A stretch of DNA of 64,000 bases from contig JAHLEZ010000006.1 of the NCBI GenBank assembly GCA_020726505.1, positions 2,170,001 through 2,234,000 of the forward strand. The letters run 5' to 3'. This stretch comes from Leptodontidium sp. MPI-SDFR-AT-0119. Lineage: Eukaryota; Ascomycota; Leotiomycetes; Helotiales; Leptodontidiaceae. Below the pieces are notes generated by a model. That model was not told where the DNA came from. It did not search any database and saw only the letters and a program-made list of their open reading frames with translations. Of this stretch, positions 1-12,052 are shown one piece after another. Both the position numbers and the translations under genes were made by a program. The first letter of the stretch is position 1; the number at the start of each line of letters is the position of its first letter.

Positions 1-105
1 AGCATGGCACGATGTATTCTCAAGCAACGATTGGATACGTTTTGTATCTATCGAAAAAGCCTCTCTAAAAGCCTTGATATTTAAGGCTCTCTCACTTCTT
101 GAGGC

Positions 106-716
106 TCATAGCCTGGCTAACATGAATACCAAATCTCCTTTACCATTCTTATTCCCATCGTCTTGTCTGGCCACTTCATAAACGACTATGTTGAAGCAAA
201 ACTTGAATTTCCTGCATCTCGTACAGCCGAATCTGACAAGCTTGTTGACCTCCAAGCATTCGATTTTGATAGTTGGCCTGTTTTCAGGTTTGCGCTTGTA
301 GCCTTTCACAAGCCATTTCTCGATAATCGATGTAAAATCCGCGCAAACGTCGACCAACAAGCCCCCTCTAGTTTTCTGACCGAATGACATAATTTCGCGG
401 CGCGAACTTTCACCCTTCTGCTGCATTTCTTGTTGGACGACTTCAGGGGCATTCCCACACGGACACGGGAGGAAGGTTCCTGGGTGGAAATTCGTTCTTG
501 GAAGTAAATGTAGAGCACGTCAAGTCCTCTTTTCTGGTTGCCGTTGACAGCGGTTTGAGGTGAATCTACAGCTGATTCCTCGCCATTGGTCTCCTGGTAT
601 TTTATTTTCTCGTCCCTGGTCACTTCTCCATTGAATCCCACACCCTTGACTTCGGAATCTGAATAGTATGGTAACTTTTCATCTATCAGCTTCTGAACCC
701 TGACAATCCAGGACAT
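106..716 (-). CDS. Hypothetical protein, probably multi-exon; model unresolved
   Basis: Two overlapping minus-strand reading frames look protein-like. The upstream one (306-716) starts with MSWIVRVQKL and is rich in charged residues. The downstream one (stop at 106) carries a CPCGN element and, near its end, a CTRCRKFKFC element, so paired cysteines suggest a small zinc-binding fold. The downstream frame is open only from about 525 and continues well before its first Met, so a short intron probably joins the two frames between about 440 and 570. I could not find one splice pair that keeps phase. I do not recognise the family. The coordinates cover both frames and are only approximate. Confidence 0.3.
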
Positions 717-1555
717 GGAACGTTTTGCTGCGCGAAAATAAGACCCGAAGCGAATGGAAATTGGGCACGTTGAACTTGAAATTGGATAGAGTGTCTTGGT
801 TAATGTGCAGGTGGAGGTGGATTGGATATGCCGGATGTGTAGGTAGCAGCAGAATCGAAGAATGATTATGCTTGAAGACTTTCAAGATTGAGATTTTAAG
901 AAATATCATGATTTTGAATTTAAGTTCCGTTCAGTCCTACTGAGATGATGCTAAAGTAAACATCCTTCCGTGAACTCGGTAGACTCAGTGCTAAAGCGGT
1001 CATCCAAACTTGGGAGACTACGACTACGTAGGGCTCCACCCAACCCATTTTCGGGCCATTTGACACAGCCGAACCAACGTCAGAAAGTAATCGATTGAAC
1101 CTCATGTGTTCTGGACCTTTGTAGAGCCTTTCCAGATCAATCAAGTGAGTTGGTGACAGCACATTGTCAGAGTAAGTTCGGTTGCGTCAACACCAGAGTC
1201 GCAGATAGCAGAACTCGAGCCCACAACTAAGCTTGGCTACCTGTTTATGAGGCTAGTAAGTAGCATAGACTTTCAGGTAGGACCTCATCTACCGCAAATT
1301 GGCCACCACATGATGTGGGGGAATGGTCGGACAGTCTCTGCTTGCTATTGCACAGTAGGGTATGAAAGCAAAAGGCACCAACAGAACCCAAGAATCAGAA
1401 TTTCGAAGACGCTTGGAAATTGCAAAACAAAAGCCGATGAAGTAAGACGTGGCGCAATTCAAGACTCAAATAACTCGAGATAGCCTACATTTCCCGAGCG
1501 AGGACAGTCTCACATATATAATGCGTTCGCTTCAAACCAAATCCCTTGAGCACCT
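717..1555. other. Intergenic, no gene seen
   Basis: Only short frames without family resemblance occur here (longest about 80 codons). The stretch lies upstream of the weak hypothetical gene at 106-716 and downstream of the HIT hydrolase gene. I see no repeat or RNA gene. Confidence 0.5.
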
Positions 1556-2133
1556 CTAATCTACCAACGCCATTTGCTCCCGGAAGAAGTCTGCTTCTTT
1601 CTTCATCTCCTCTTTCGTTCGAGGATGTCTATCCTCGTCCTTGAGTTGTGGAAACTTGCCCACAGGCTTTGGTCGACTCTGATCCCAGAGAGCTCCTCCA
1701 AGATTTCCTTCCTCCCCTTGAAGTCTGTTGTAAAAGCCATCCCCTTCCGTATTGGGACTTGATCTGGGGATGATGTGACAATGGAAGTGCGGCACAGTCT
1801 GTCCAGATTCGACTCCATTCTGAATAGCAACGTTCGCATCCGAGGTTGAGTAAGTTTTCGATAGCATTTTTTGAACTTTTTGGACTGTCATGAAAACATC
1901 TGTGACTTCCTCGGGGTTGAGCTCGCTCAGATATTGCACTTGTCGAAAGGGTATGACGAGCACATGACCAGGCAGGACAGGCTTGATATTGACAAGAGCA
2001 TAGCACAGCGAAGTCTTGTAGAATACCTATTGAGTTCGTTAAAGAGGGTCTATCAAAACAATAGTGAGTGGGTTACCTCGTTAGACACCTCGTATGGGCC
2101 GAAGTGGATCAAGGCTTTCGAACTCATGCTCAT
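1556..2133 (-). CDS. HIT-family dinucleoside polyphosphate hydrolase (Fhit/HNT2-like)
   Basis: Two exons, 2133-2077 and 2026-1556, with a 50-nt intron (donor gtaacc, acceptor tag), give 175 residues. The protein aligns with Fhit/yeast Hnt2, which cleaves Ap3A and related dinucleotides to AMP plus a nucleotide. The N-terminal SKALIHFGPYEV and the block ALVNIKPVLPGHVLVIP match the Fhit fold. The catalytic histidine triad is HFHCH at about residues 99-103, inside QTVPHFHCHIIPR, where the family usually has HVHVH. The C-terminus ends in a charged helix. An in-frame ATG at 2178 would add 15 residues rich in Arg and Pro, which could be a mitochondrial presequence; I chose 2133 because it fits family length. 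The family call is secure; the exact substrate is inferred. Confidence 0.9.
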
Positions 2134-2827
2134 CGTGGGAAAGATGAGGCGTGGACGGAAAAGGGGCCGCAATATCATATCCCCGGAACCCGAATATTCT
2201 CAACTAGAATGGCCAGCACCGACAGGGCCGACGCTTCGAAAGAACCGAGATTGAACGAGGAAGGTTTGCGGTGATGTTTGAAGGTTATGAAGTTGAATTG
2301 GAGTGGTGACGAAGTGAGATGTCGGTGCCTCAGACTCAAGGCATACCGGCCCCGCAAGCAATATATTTCGAAACAAAAACAGGCCCCGTTCCCTCCTTCA
2401 CTTCGCTATTGCCAATCTATTCAGAAACATTTCGGCCAGAAACGAGCATACTGAAGAGATACTTGGCCGCATCTGTCAGTTCTCGAAACATGCTGCCGCC
2501 AAGGTGTTTATTCGTGACTAGACGCAGGGTCGAAGCGCCGAAAGGGGGTGATTGCAGCCCCCTGGGGGCGGTAGACCGGACGAAATTGTTGCTTTTCAGT
2601 ATTTTCTTATAATCCTGCCTGCGTGCCTCTCTTTTTAATTTTTTTGATCTTCTCTGTCCAGTCTCTCGCTCTCTAGTCATTCTTTTTTCAGAAATATTCA
2701 GTCCTTTGGACATCACAGCGCAAGCCCGCTATTCATTCTTTTTTACCAGCACCTGCGTGGCCAGTTGCTTACATTCACAAAAATCCTCATACCAAAAGTT
2801 CCAAAAGATACTCTCAATACCTCCAAA
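2134..2827. other. Shared upstream region of the HIT and GH131 genes
   Basis: The two flanking genes are transcribed away from each other, so their promoters lie here. From about 2600 to 2800 the plus strand is rich in pyrimidines (ctctctttttaatttttttgatc), typical of fungal promoters just upstream of transcription starts. No gene is supported. Confidence 0.5.
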
Positions 2828-4092
2828 ATGATGCGCACTTTCGCACTTCTCAACTCTGTCAGCCTTGCCTTGGCAGGCACAGTTCTTTTCGATGGACGAT
2901 TCAATGACATGACTTCCAGCGCTGAGCTTGATGCCTGGTCCTTTTCCAACCCAGTTGGACCTTACCAGTACTACATCGTCAGTTCCCACAGGAAATGTTC
3001 TTTTCCTCTTACTCATGAACCCAACAGCATGGCCCAGATACTGCCGCTTCCTATGTCAACCTTGATCCAACGTTCAAGAACCCTGCCGATACTGGTAGCT
3101 CGAAAGGAGTCAAGATCAGCTTGACAGATAACGCTTTCTGGAACGGTCAAAACATGAGAAGAACGGAGCTTATTCCCCAAACCTCAGCAGCAATCAATGC
3201 TGGAAAAGTCTTCTACCACTTCAGCATGTCTCGTGCTGCTACCAACGCACCAAGCGAGTCTCATGAGCACCAGATCGCTTTCTTTGAGAGCCATTTCACC
3301 GAGATGAAGAGTGGATGGCAATCTGGAGCTCCTGGAACAACTGACCCTCTTCTCCGATGGGTCGTCAGTGGATCAACTGAGTATGTGAACTTCATTGCAC
3401 TTGTTTCCTCGAGAAGCCATGTTCCACAATTTGATTACATGCTAACGAACTTCAGGTGGAATGTCACTTGGGAAGCTGATGTCTGGCATAACGTCGCTTA
3501 CGAGATCGACTTTTCTGCCGGCTCTGTCGCCTTCTACCACTCCACTGGAGCTGACGACCTTGCACTTACCGTCCCAGCTGTTCCCGTCTCTGCTTCATCT
3601 GACGGAAAGGATTGGCATCTTGGAATGCTGGAATTGCCAAGAGATGGTTTCCCCTTCGTCAACGAAGATATCTTCTTCAGCGGCGTTTATATCGAGTCTG
3701 GTGACATCACTCTCAGCATCGCTAGTCCAGGAAGAGCTTCAAGCCCAGCTGTGTCATCCAGTACCGCCGCAGTCCCAGTCGCTACCTCGACTGCGGCTCC
3801 AGTTGCTGCTTCATCGTCTGTAGCAGCCGTTCCCGTCTCTTCGTCAGCACCAGTTGTTGTAGAACCTTCATCCCCCATTCCTACTCCTGTCTCGACACCA
3901 GCTCCAGTCGAAACCTCTATCGAGGCATCATCCCCATCCACTATTGCCATCTCCTCGCCAGTTGCCACTCCAGTTGCATCCAGCCCGGCAGTCCTCGTCC
4001 CAGAGCCAAGCACGACATTCTCGACCGCTATTGCATCCGCTACGAGCACCCCCGTTGAGGATGACGACGAGGACTGCGAATACTACGAGTAA
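2828..4092 (+). CDS. Secreted glycoside hydrolase family 131 glucanase with long Ser/Pro/Ala tail
   Basis: Three exons, 2828-2977, 3028-3380 and 3456-4092, give 379 residues. A signal peptide of about 17-18 residues (MMRTFALLNSVSLALAG) is followed by the GH131 domain up to about residue 240. Family hallmarks visible are TVLFDGRFND, WSFSNPVGPYQYYI, FWNGQNMRRTELIPQT, EADVWHNVAYEIDFSAG and EDIFFSGVYIESGD. GH131 enzymes cleave beta-1,3/1,6- and beta-1,4-glucans and occur mainly in fungi. Intron 1 is 50 nt with donor gtcagt; intron 2 is 75 nt, in frame and free of stops, so a naive ORF runs through it. The last 130 or so residues are a low-complexity Ser/Pro/Ala/Val/Thr linker ending in an acidic DDDEDCEYYE rather than a CBM1 or a GPI signal. 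A second in-frame ATG lies at 2831. Confidence 0.93.
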
Positions 4093-5158
4093 ACGTTGGA
4101 AATGCATCCATTGTCTCATCACATCTATTTGGAGAAGTAATGGGGCTTCGGTATTCCAAAGAGAGTACTTCGAGCATTTTCTGGACTTCCAGGAAATTGC
4201 TCTTTCTTTGTATGATATATAAACCTACATATTTTGCCAATTACAAACTGCGTCGTTTGAAAAGTTACTTTGGTTTTGTTTTATTCTTTGGAAAATCTGT
4301 GACTTATCATTGACCAGCAGGACATCTGCTGCCAAGTGAAATCCCAGTCTACCCAACCGCGAAAACAATGGTTACGATCATGGTCTACAACGGATGTCAC
4401 GTATCTCCCCAGATGCATCGTCTAAATCTATGATTTCAAGCTGTAGACCAGAAGTTGATTGTAAGGTCGGCTTGATTACTATATGTTTTGCTATCAAATT
4501 TCTTGTCTAAACTCTAGCCTATCAGCATGGTCAACCGTCGTCTAAGCAGTTACGAGTTAAAGCAAGGAGAGAAACCTTCATCTCAGCTTACTCGGATATC
4601 AGAGCTTGTTTTTCGGAGTCTTTAATCTAATAGCGCCTTTCTATCACAATAGATTACAGTCTTTTGAGTCATCAGTTACACTCTAATCGAGAAAGGGCAT
4701 CAGGAAGCTTTCTGGGTCACTAACACAGGCATATCTGACCGACTCTAACGTCTGGCAACTGTGCATCAGTTCTTCCGCCCGATCCCAGGTCAGATGCTCG
4801 TCAAGTAACTTGGCGCCATCGATTTGTTGATGATAAGACTAAACTACAGCTGTTCAGCGCACCCACTGTCGACCCCGACCAGAGGTAGTAATCTTGTGCT
4901 GACGGACATCTTTGAATCTCATCTAGTAAACCGCTTTGAAATTGTAACTCGATGAGGAATATACGGGGTTTAGGCGGGGGAAACGGAGAGTAATCAGGAT
5001 TTGGCAACAAACCTCAAATTTCCTTTACGCAATATACCGATTCGAATGGAATACTAATCGACAAGTGGTAAGGCTGATATAAGATTTACTACTGTACTGC
5101 TAGTTGATAGGTGAGGAGCTCTTTCTTGCAATATTGCGAGGAAGGCCAGTTCTCCTAC
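4093..5158. other. Intergenic, no gene seen
   Basis: About 1.07 kb of AT-rich sequence between two plus-strand genes. The first part should hold the GH131 3' end and the last part the promoter of the hydrolase gene. Frames are short and unlike proteins. Confidence 0.5.
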
Positions 5159-6124
5159 ATGTATAGACCAATATCCCCACTTCCACAACGTATCATCTAC
5201 TTGTTTCTCTTCTAGCTCATCAGGTCGAAAGCCATAGTCCAAACCGCAAAGACTCAATTCGTCACTACAAAAGATGGCATCAAACTCGCCTACCGTCTCC
5301 TCGGTCCCTCAAGCGGTGTCTCCCTCCTCTTTCTCCACCACTTCAGAGGAACCATAGACCACTGGGACCCCCTCCTCATCCACTCCATCGCCTCCCACCG
5401 TCCCGTAATACCCTTTGACAACGTAGGGATCGGCCACAGCACTGGCACAGTCGACGACTCCGTATCCAAAATGGCCGCTCACGCAATCGAATTCCTCTCC
5501 CTCCTCAAGATCACCCAAGTCGACATCATAGGCTTCAGTTTAGGTGGTGTAGTCGCACCTCTCGTGGCCTTGAATGGCCCACCAGATCTGGCGCGAAAGC
5601 TCATCCTGACTGGAACAACTTCAACCTACGGTCCGGATCTCATACAATCCATGACCGATGAAGGAGTTCTCAAGTACGCAGCGGCACAAGATCTAACGCT
5701 CGAAAGCATCCAGTACCTCTTCTTCAAGCTGACTAAGACAAGTGAGGCGGCTGGTCGTGCTTGGTGGGGTCGTATCCACGAACGTACTCGAGAAACATCT
5801 GGCGAAGAGAGAGTGTCCTATGTCTCTGACGGATTCACAGATGGTGGAGCAGGAATGATGGATCTCATCACCGCCATGCAAGCAGCTGGAGATCCGGCGA
5901 ACGCTGCGGAAGGTAGCTATGACGGGCTTGGAGATATTAAGATCCCGGTTCTGGTGGCGAACGGCTATGAGGATGTCATCGTGCCAACGATCAATAGTTT
6001 CTATACGTTGCAGAAGATCCCCGGTGCGTACTTGCTGGTGTATCCTGATGCTGGGCATGGGATTTTGTTTCAATATGCGGAGCAATTTGCGAAGCAGGTT
6101 AACGGGTTTTTAGACGGGTGGTAG
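5159..6124 (+). CDS. Alpha/beta hydrolase (pimeloyl-ester/haloperoxidase-like)
   Basis: The conserved frame is open from 5216 and covers the whole fold: TTKDGIKLAYRLLG, FLHHFRGTIDHWD (oxyanion region), FDNVGIGHS, the nucleophile elbow GFSLGG (Ser about residue 113), an acidic residue in YEDVIVPT (Asp about 258) and the catalytic His in PDAGHG (about 286). Family substrate range is broad, so I make no substrate claim. The first ATG in that frame is at 5471, inside the fold, so the true start must be upstream. The only workable solution I found is a 10-codon first exon at 5159-5189 and a very short 42-nt intron (5190-5231), giving 307 residues in phase. The start is therefore tentative while the family call is firm. 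No signal peptide is seen. Confidence 0.85.
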
Positions 6125-6813
6125 AATCGAAAATGGATACATATATATTGCAAGAAAACGTGGGGGATACTGGGACTGAATTGAACACTTGAACCTAGGA
6201 TCTAATTTGCCTTCATATTGAGCTTATCAGATAAATTCCGATGTTGAACTTCGATCGATTGTTCACTCATGCGAAGTTGAAAAATTCAATGCTCACTAAT
6301 TGCCGGTTCTCTGAGCTCTCCTTGAGCGTGTGCTCTGCGTTTCCAGGGGCTTAAGCGAGCCTGCTTCCCTATCAGGAATCAAAATCACAAACAACACTTC
6401 ATGAAAGAATCTGATTCTAAGCCCTTTACACAACACAGGCGTTAACTTTGGTATGGCTATTATGGGAAGCCACTTCTCTTATGCGGTTATGAATCACATG
6501 GGATATGCGCAGCGATGACCTTGAAATATCATAATCTAGTACAGTCGGCCTTGACATCAAGTCACATTATGTATCTACGCCAACTCTCCACGGCACGGAA
6601 GATTTACTCACTATTCAATTTAGCAGATACGTCAATTCGATGTCTTTCTATTGAAAAACATTTCTCCGGCCACTTCGCAAACCAGCCACGTCTCCCATTG
6701 ATGCACAGACAAACAAGATACCCAGCCAAAACACTTTAGCGAGTGTATCCAACTCCAAAACCAAGAGCTACATAAATCTTCAGCGTCTCACTGCCCTAAC
6801 CCAATCCACTCAC
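6125..6813. other. Intergenic between convergent genes, no gene seen
   Basis: This is the 3' side of both the alpha/beta hydrolase and the GST gene. Only short, unconvincing frames are present, and there are no repeats. Confidence 0.5.
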
Positions 6814-7961
6814 TCAGTGGCCAGCCGCAATAGCAGCCTTATTATCCCTCTCAACCTTCTGTACAGCAGGTCTCTGCATAAGCCTCTTATTCCAAGCAAG
6901 GTACGCCGGATAATCTTTCTCCATATTCTTCGGATGATCGTCCCCGAAAATAAAAGGGATTCTTATATCCCACGGAAGGAATGCAAGATCCGCAGCAGTG
7001 CTACATCATCCCATAGTCAGCCAAACGCACCTCCATGGCGGGATGTATTGGGAGTGGGGAATGAATGTTGGGAAGGAATACTTACCATTTATCACCTACG
7101 AGATATTGACTACCGGTGGCCGTCAAATGCTTGTCGATCACAGCCCACACTCGCTTGATATGATCGATGTAACGCTTCTGTGCGCTTTCGATCTTCTCGG
7201 GATGGAACTTCATGAGCCAGACTCCTTGTTCGAAATACGGGCCCTGGCCACTTATCCATTTACCGCCACATTAGCACTATTTTCTCTCAATCGATACCTC
7301 ACTCAAGATCTCATTCAGGATCTAGTCAATCTATCAAGATCCTAATCCTACAATACCTCCCTTCCAAAACCAAAACCCAAAAACAAGATACATATGGAAA
7401 CACAAACCTGGAAATGCAACCACTGCTTCACGAGGAACTTTTCAGGCAAAGAGGTATAAGTGAGCGCATTCTTCTCATCGTACGTCTCTTGTAGGTATGC
7501 GACGATAGCGCCTGATTCCCAGAGCGTGATACCCGTGTTCGGGTCTTCGATTGCTGGGACGCGGCCGTTGACGCAGATTTTTTCGTAGAAGGTTTTTTTT
7601 TCGGTCGGAGAATTCTGGGGGGTTGGGAATTAGTTCGCAAAGGCAAGTTAAGTAAGTATCTTGATGTAAATCTTTCTTTCGTTCCCCCCTTTTCCCTTTT
7701 CGTTTCTCTTGTGTTCTGCTTCTTTTTCTTCTTTGGACTAAAGTGGAGACGTATTGGAAAGACACGGAAAACACACCGAGAAGTTTATGCTCGTATGGAA
7801 TCTTCAGCTCTTCGAGCACAATAGCGACCTTCCACGGGTTTGGGCCGCTGGCTATTCGAAGTTAGCTGGCTTATCATGATTAATAGTTTTGAGGTTGCGG
7901 TATAAATCTAGAGCTGTACGATTGACTTACCATGGCCGTAAAGAGTAATTGACTTGATCAT
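6814..7961 (-). pseudogene. Glutathione S-transferase (GstA/Ure2-like), frame interrupted at a homopolymer
   Basis: Five exons read in order: 7961-7931, 7851-7777, 7614-7408, 7250-7086 and 7000-6814. Together they give a near-complete cytosolic GST: ITLYGHASGPNPWKV, LEELKIPYEHKLL, the glutathione-site block NGRVPAIEDPNTGITLWESG, then SGQGPYFEQGVWLMKF, GDKCTAADLAFLPWD and a helical C-terminus ending AAIAAGH. The thioredoxin-like and all-helical domains are both present. Two things break the model. The A9 run in exon 3 (positions 7593-7601 on the plus strand) puts the frame off by one; eight As would restore a family-length segment. Also, the canonical splice sites around intron 3 (7251-7407) do not keep phase. 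It could be a functional gene with assembly errors or a young pseudogene. Family assignment is firm. Confidence 0.8.
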
Positions 7962-8863
7962 AACTGCTGGTTTTGGGTGACTACAATTTCTTAAATTCAA
8001 ACATGTATCTGAGGAACTATGAAATAGCCGAGTCCAAGATACTTACTTCCCCTTTCCCTTTATATATCTATCCCCCCTCAATCCATTTTTTATAATGTCC
8101 GATTAATCAACTACCTACTGTACTGTACAACCCGACCCCTCTAATGACTTCATCTCATGTAGAGAAGTTCTCCATCTATCCACTCAATAAACCCCCACTA
8201 TTAGCTGAACATTCCAAGTTTTTCATTAACCCCTCCCCCGTATCTTTACTTCCGTAGCCTACGTCCTGTACCTAGTTACAAGTACAAGATACCCACCTCA
8301 CCACAATCTAGCCGGGCCCAAAGAGAATGACTTCCTCTCCATTCAAAGAGGGGTAAACAAGGTGTGCGAAGCAAGAAAATGTTTTGAAATCAAATCGGTG
8401 AGATATTATTCAGACATTGCTAATTTACAGAGGCAGAATCTGCCAGGATTTTGGTTCATTCATGTTGATACTCCGTGTGGCCGAAGCCACGGAATTGCAA
8501 TGCCGCGGAAAACGCTGCCGTAGGGTATTCCCTCACGTGGATGCTGTGTTTGTTGGAAGGCGAGGTTTGCTGAGGTAAGGAGTGGTTTAATGGACCGAAG
8601 CGGATGAGTTAAAGCTATGGAGTAAATGATGTAGATATTCCTCGATCCGGGGGAAGTCAGGGTCCTGTCATGTCATCTCTCGAGTGAGGTTCACTTTGCC
8701 GCTCCGTTTCCGTTCAGGGGCCGTTCTAGTCAGTGAGGGCGAATTTGAATAGAGACAACAACTACAACAGAATTTCATGAAAAAAAAACTCTCATAAAGT
8801 CATCCTATTATCGGGCAGGTACAAGTACTCGCTATCCACAACCCCAACCCCTCTCTAAAGCCT
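7962..8863. other. Intergenic, no gene seen
   Basis: This holds the GST promoter side and the 3' end of the Ctf18 gene. It is rich in short pyrimidine and A runs. No frame resembles a protein. Confidence 0.5.
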
Positions 8864-11846
8864 CTACAATCCTCGTAACAACTCTTCAACCGTAATTGGT
8901 TTCCGAACCGCATTCGAGAAACCCTCATGAAAACTAACCCAGACCTTATTATCATCCTTCCCATCCTTCTTCTTCTTCCCCCTCCCTTCTGGCTCGGCAT
9001 TCCCGTCAATCTCCTGTAACGGCATAGGCTGCTCTCTGATCTCCCTGCCGAAGAAGTCCTTCTTCGCTTCAACCACAATCTCGAATGCATGATGTCCCTT
9101 GTTCTCTTTACTAGTAATGGAGAATTCGACGTCGTCGTCGGGATTACCTGCTTTGTAGCGAGCTTGTCTCGCGGCGTTCTCGCGTACGATTATGTTCTTT
9201 TGGTATTCCTGATCCAGGACTTGGCGGACTGCATATCGAACTGGTGGAGGGGCTCCTACGGATGCTGAGGCAGTCTCGAAGAGCACCAGTGTATCCAATG
9301 GTCTGGATGTGAATTAGTAGACTGGCCTGAAAGGGTAAGAGATGAAATACTTACGGCTCCATACGGTACACCCATTGAGGCGCTCTATTCCCAAAATCTC
9401 CTTCCAGTTTACCGCGCTCAAATACGACACCGACAGATCCCATGACATCAACTGATCTTTTGACCATTGCTTTCTCAGCCTCCTTTCGGACACTAGCTAT
9501 TCCTTTCTGGTCCCCACTACCACCCACTATGATCGGCTTGATTTCTGGCGTGAGCATTCTAACAAGATAAGGTAATAAGTCTGTAGCGATGTCCTCAGGG
9601 CTCCGGAAGCTCCTCAGCAACGTAGCATCAAGAGTAGCTTGTAATTCCAGTATCGTTGCACGATTTGACTTTTCCGCTTCATGAGCCTCGTAATCCGCTC
9701 GGGGTCCAGAAAATGGTAGTGGCTCCTCCTCTACTTCGTCTTCTCCCCACTTCTTGGTCTCATTGGCGAAGTAGTGACGAGCAGGGGACGAAAACAGATG
9801 GTGACATGCTAGAACTGGCTGACTGAGGTATGGTGCCAACTCGAATTCCTGGGCTGTGAAAACTCGAGAAGAGCAGCTGTCGTGAAAATGGAGCCATTCG
9901 TATGCAGAGTTTGGTTTTGACAGAATCGAGTCATCGTTAAATGGCTGGCTTGGATATTGTGACCAGATGTCTGTGACAATGCGGTCTATCTCACCACTCG
10001 TGTCGACCATCTCTCGCAATCTGTCCATTCCAGCCCTCTTAGCTATCTCTGCAACTCCAAGCTGGGCTTGAGGCTGGTCTCCCGAGATACCGGGTATGGG
10101 GTCGGCATTGGCTGTTTTCGGAAATCCAGCACCCTCCAAGAAGACTCTGTTCACGAGGTCTTTGGCGCCTCCTCTGCCAACTCCTCGAGCTCCGCCTCCC
10201 CCATGCGCGAGATCGCTCGTCATGTTTTGTTCAACCCACTTCCGGGTCAGTCTTGCTGAGCCATCCTTTTTTGAAGCTTTGAGCTTTCTCGCAGCCCACT
10301 CTCCAACTACCATGATTCCTCTAAGATCACCTTCTCCAGCACTCTCTTTGCCTTTGCGCGACTCAGTCGGGCTCACTCCCCAAGTAGCTTCACATAATCT
10401 TCGCACCCCATCACCGTCACATGGAACTCCTTCTTTGTCGAAAACAGACTTCATTCGGGCTACCACTGCATCCAAGGGCGGCTTTCGTACGTGAATAATC
10501 TCGGCAAAGCTGGACTGGCGAAGGGGTCTTAGTGACGGATGGTAGACATCGTTACAGATCAGGATCACAGGACGCATCAGCTTGAAATCGTCGCCCTTCT
10601 TTTTCTTTTTCGCATAGCCTGTGCTAGGCTGGATGCCAGATGAGTTCTTCTGGTCCAACTGGATGAGGTCGATCAGAGCTTTAATAAAGCCTCCCTCTCC
10701 TGATCCACCAGAGCCTCCGACAACTCCATCTACCTCGTCCACGACAACGCACAGTGGATGTGCAACTTTCTGGACGTGTCCCGATTTTGATGTTATCGTT
10801 GAGCCAGTCTTGACACTCTCAGTGCCAACACTAGTTCGTATCCTGTTTTTCACAACATCTTTACTTCTCTCATCACTGGCATTGATTTCCATGACCTCGT
10901 AACCCGCTTGTCTGGCGCAGACGTGTGCTAGGGTCGTCTTTCCGAGTCCAGGTGGGCCTGTCAAAAGTAGGATCTTCTTGTGAGGTTTCTCCTCATCTTC
11001 CGCCCCAGGCCTTTTTGGGGCACTGACCTTTGCCTTCCCTGCCTTGGGGAAGACCAATGGATCCCACGCTTTCAACCATTTCAGAACTTGTCGATGCGTG
11101 CGATCGTCTCCAACAAGCTCCATGAAAGTTCTGGCTCGGTATTTTTCGCTCCACATGAGAGTTCTCTTGGATTTCCCTTTCGCCCCAGAGTTCTCCACTG
11201 AAGGTAGGATATCTTCCGGTGCCTTTGCTTTCGATTTGGTCGTTTCCTTGGCAGCTTCGTCAATCAAGCTATGGATGTCGATTCCATAGAAACTCTTCTT
11301 CGCCCGGCCGGCTTTGACTGTTGATCGTGCTGCAACCATTTGCTCAAAGGGAATTGCCGCACCCTTCTTGCGTTGTTGAACGGAGATAGATTTTCCAGAG
11401 CAAGTCAGAACTTCGGCAACCTTTGTCTTTCCTTTGCTGAGAAACGAAGGGAGGGCGATAGGATACGGACTTTCGGAAGCTTCAGGTATGGGGGTTTGGA
11501 TTCTTGTAGTGCCAGGGAGTATTTCGACTTGGTGGCTGTCCTCTAACAAATTTCCACCAACGGGTCCGCCACTTGGTACAATTCCCTCAAATCCACCCGC
11601 AACTGTTCCATAGATGGTGTCATTCGGTAGACCTGGGCTTGGTGATCTTCCATTATCTAGCATCCGCCTCTTCGGAGCAGGTTCCACGCGTGAGAAGTCG
11701 TCGTCCTCGTCGGAATCGTCTTCTGGCAGAAATCCCCCAACTGTCTTCGGTTTTCTAACTATTGATGGTTGATCTGAGCGCGGTCGTTTCACTGCTGGCG
11801 GAGAAGAACTCTGAGGATACGCAACCGGGGATGACGCAGACGGCAT
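8864..11846 (-). CDS. CTF18: Chromosome transmission fidelity protein 18 (alternative RFC large subunit)
   Basis: Two exons, 11846-9355 and 9302-8864, with a 52-nt intron give 976 residues. Ctf18 is the large subunit of the Ctf18-RFC clamp loader, which loads PCNA and supports sister-chromatid cohesion and the replication checkpoint in the nucleus. Visible features are an acidic and basic N-terminal tail (residues 1-225), the RFC box WSEKYRARTFMELVGDDRTHRQ, Walker A GPPGLGKTT (about 297-305), INASDER, Walker B CVVVDEVDG (about 366-374) and a sensor region ILICNDVYHPSLRPLR. The small second exon supplies the C-terminal Ctf18 module, with MEPPLDTLVLFE at the junction and basic KKKKDGKDD near the end. 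That tail in other species contacts Ctf8/Dcc1. The length is typical of filamentous fungi. The call is secure. Confidence 0.95.
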
Positions 11847-12052
11847 CTTGAGATTGGGCGGCGAGGACGTGAAGGGAGCGTACTGGGAGTTCGATTGTGT
11901 CTTCAGAGGGGACTCTGTTGTAAAGTTAGCCTCTGATTATTTCGACTTCGAGGACGTGCTGTACCATCAATATGATCTAGTTCACTTCGAAAAGTTTCTC
12001 CCAATGGCCAGGCCTGAGCAGAGTCAGTATTTTCATATTCCGCTTGGAATTC

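Noticed and set aside
3687..4049. 120-codon antisense frame rich in Thr/Gly/Ala
   Set aside because: It is the complement of the Ser/Pro/Ala low-complexity tail of the GH131 protein, whose skewed composition keeps all frames open.
10096..10494. 132-codon plus-strand frame
   Set aside because: It lies wholly antisense to the conserved Ctf18 coding sequence and has no family features.
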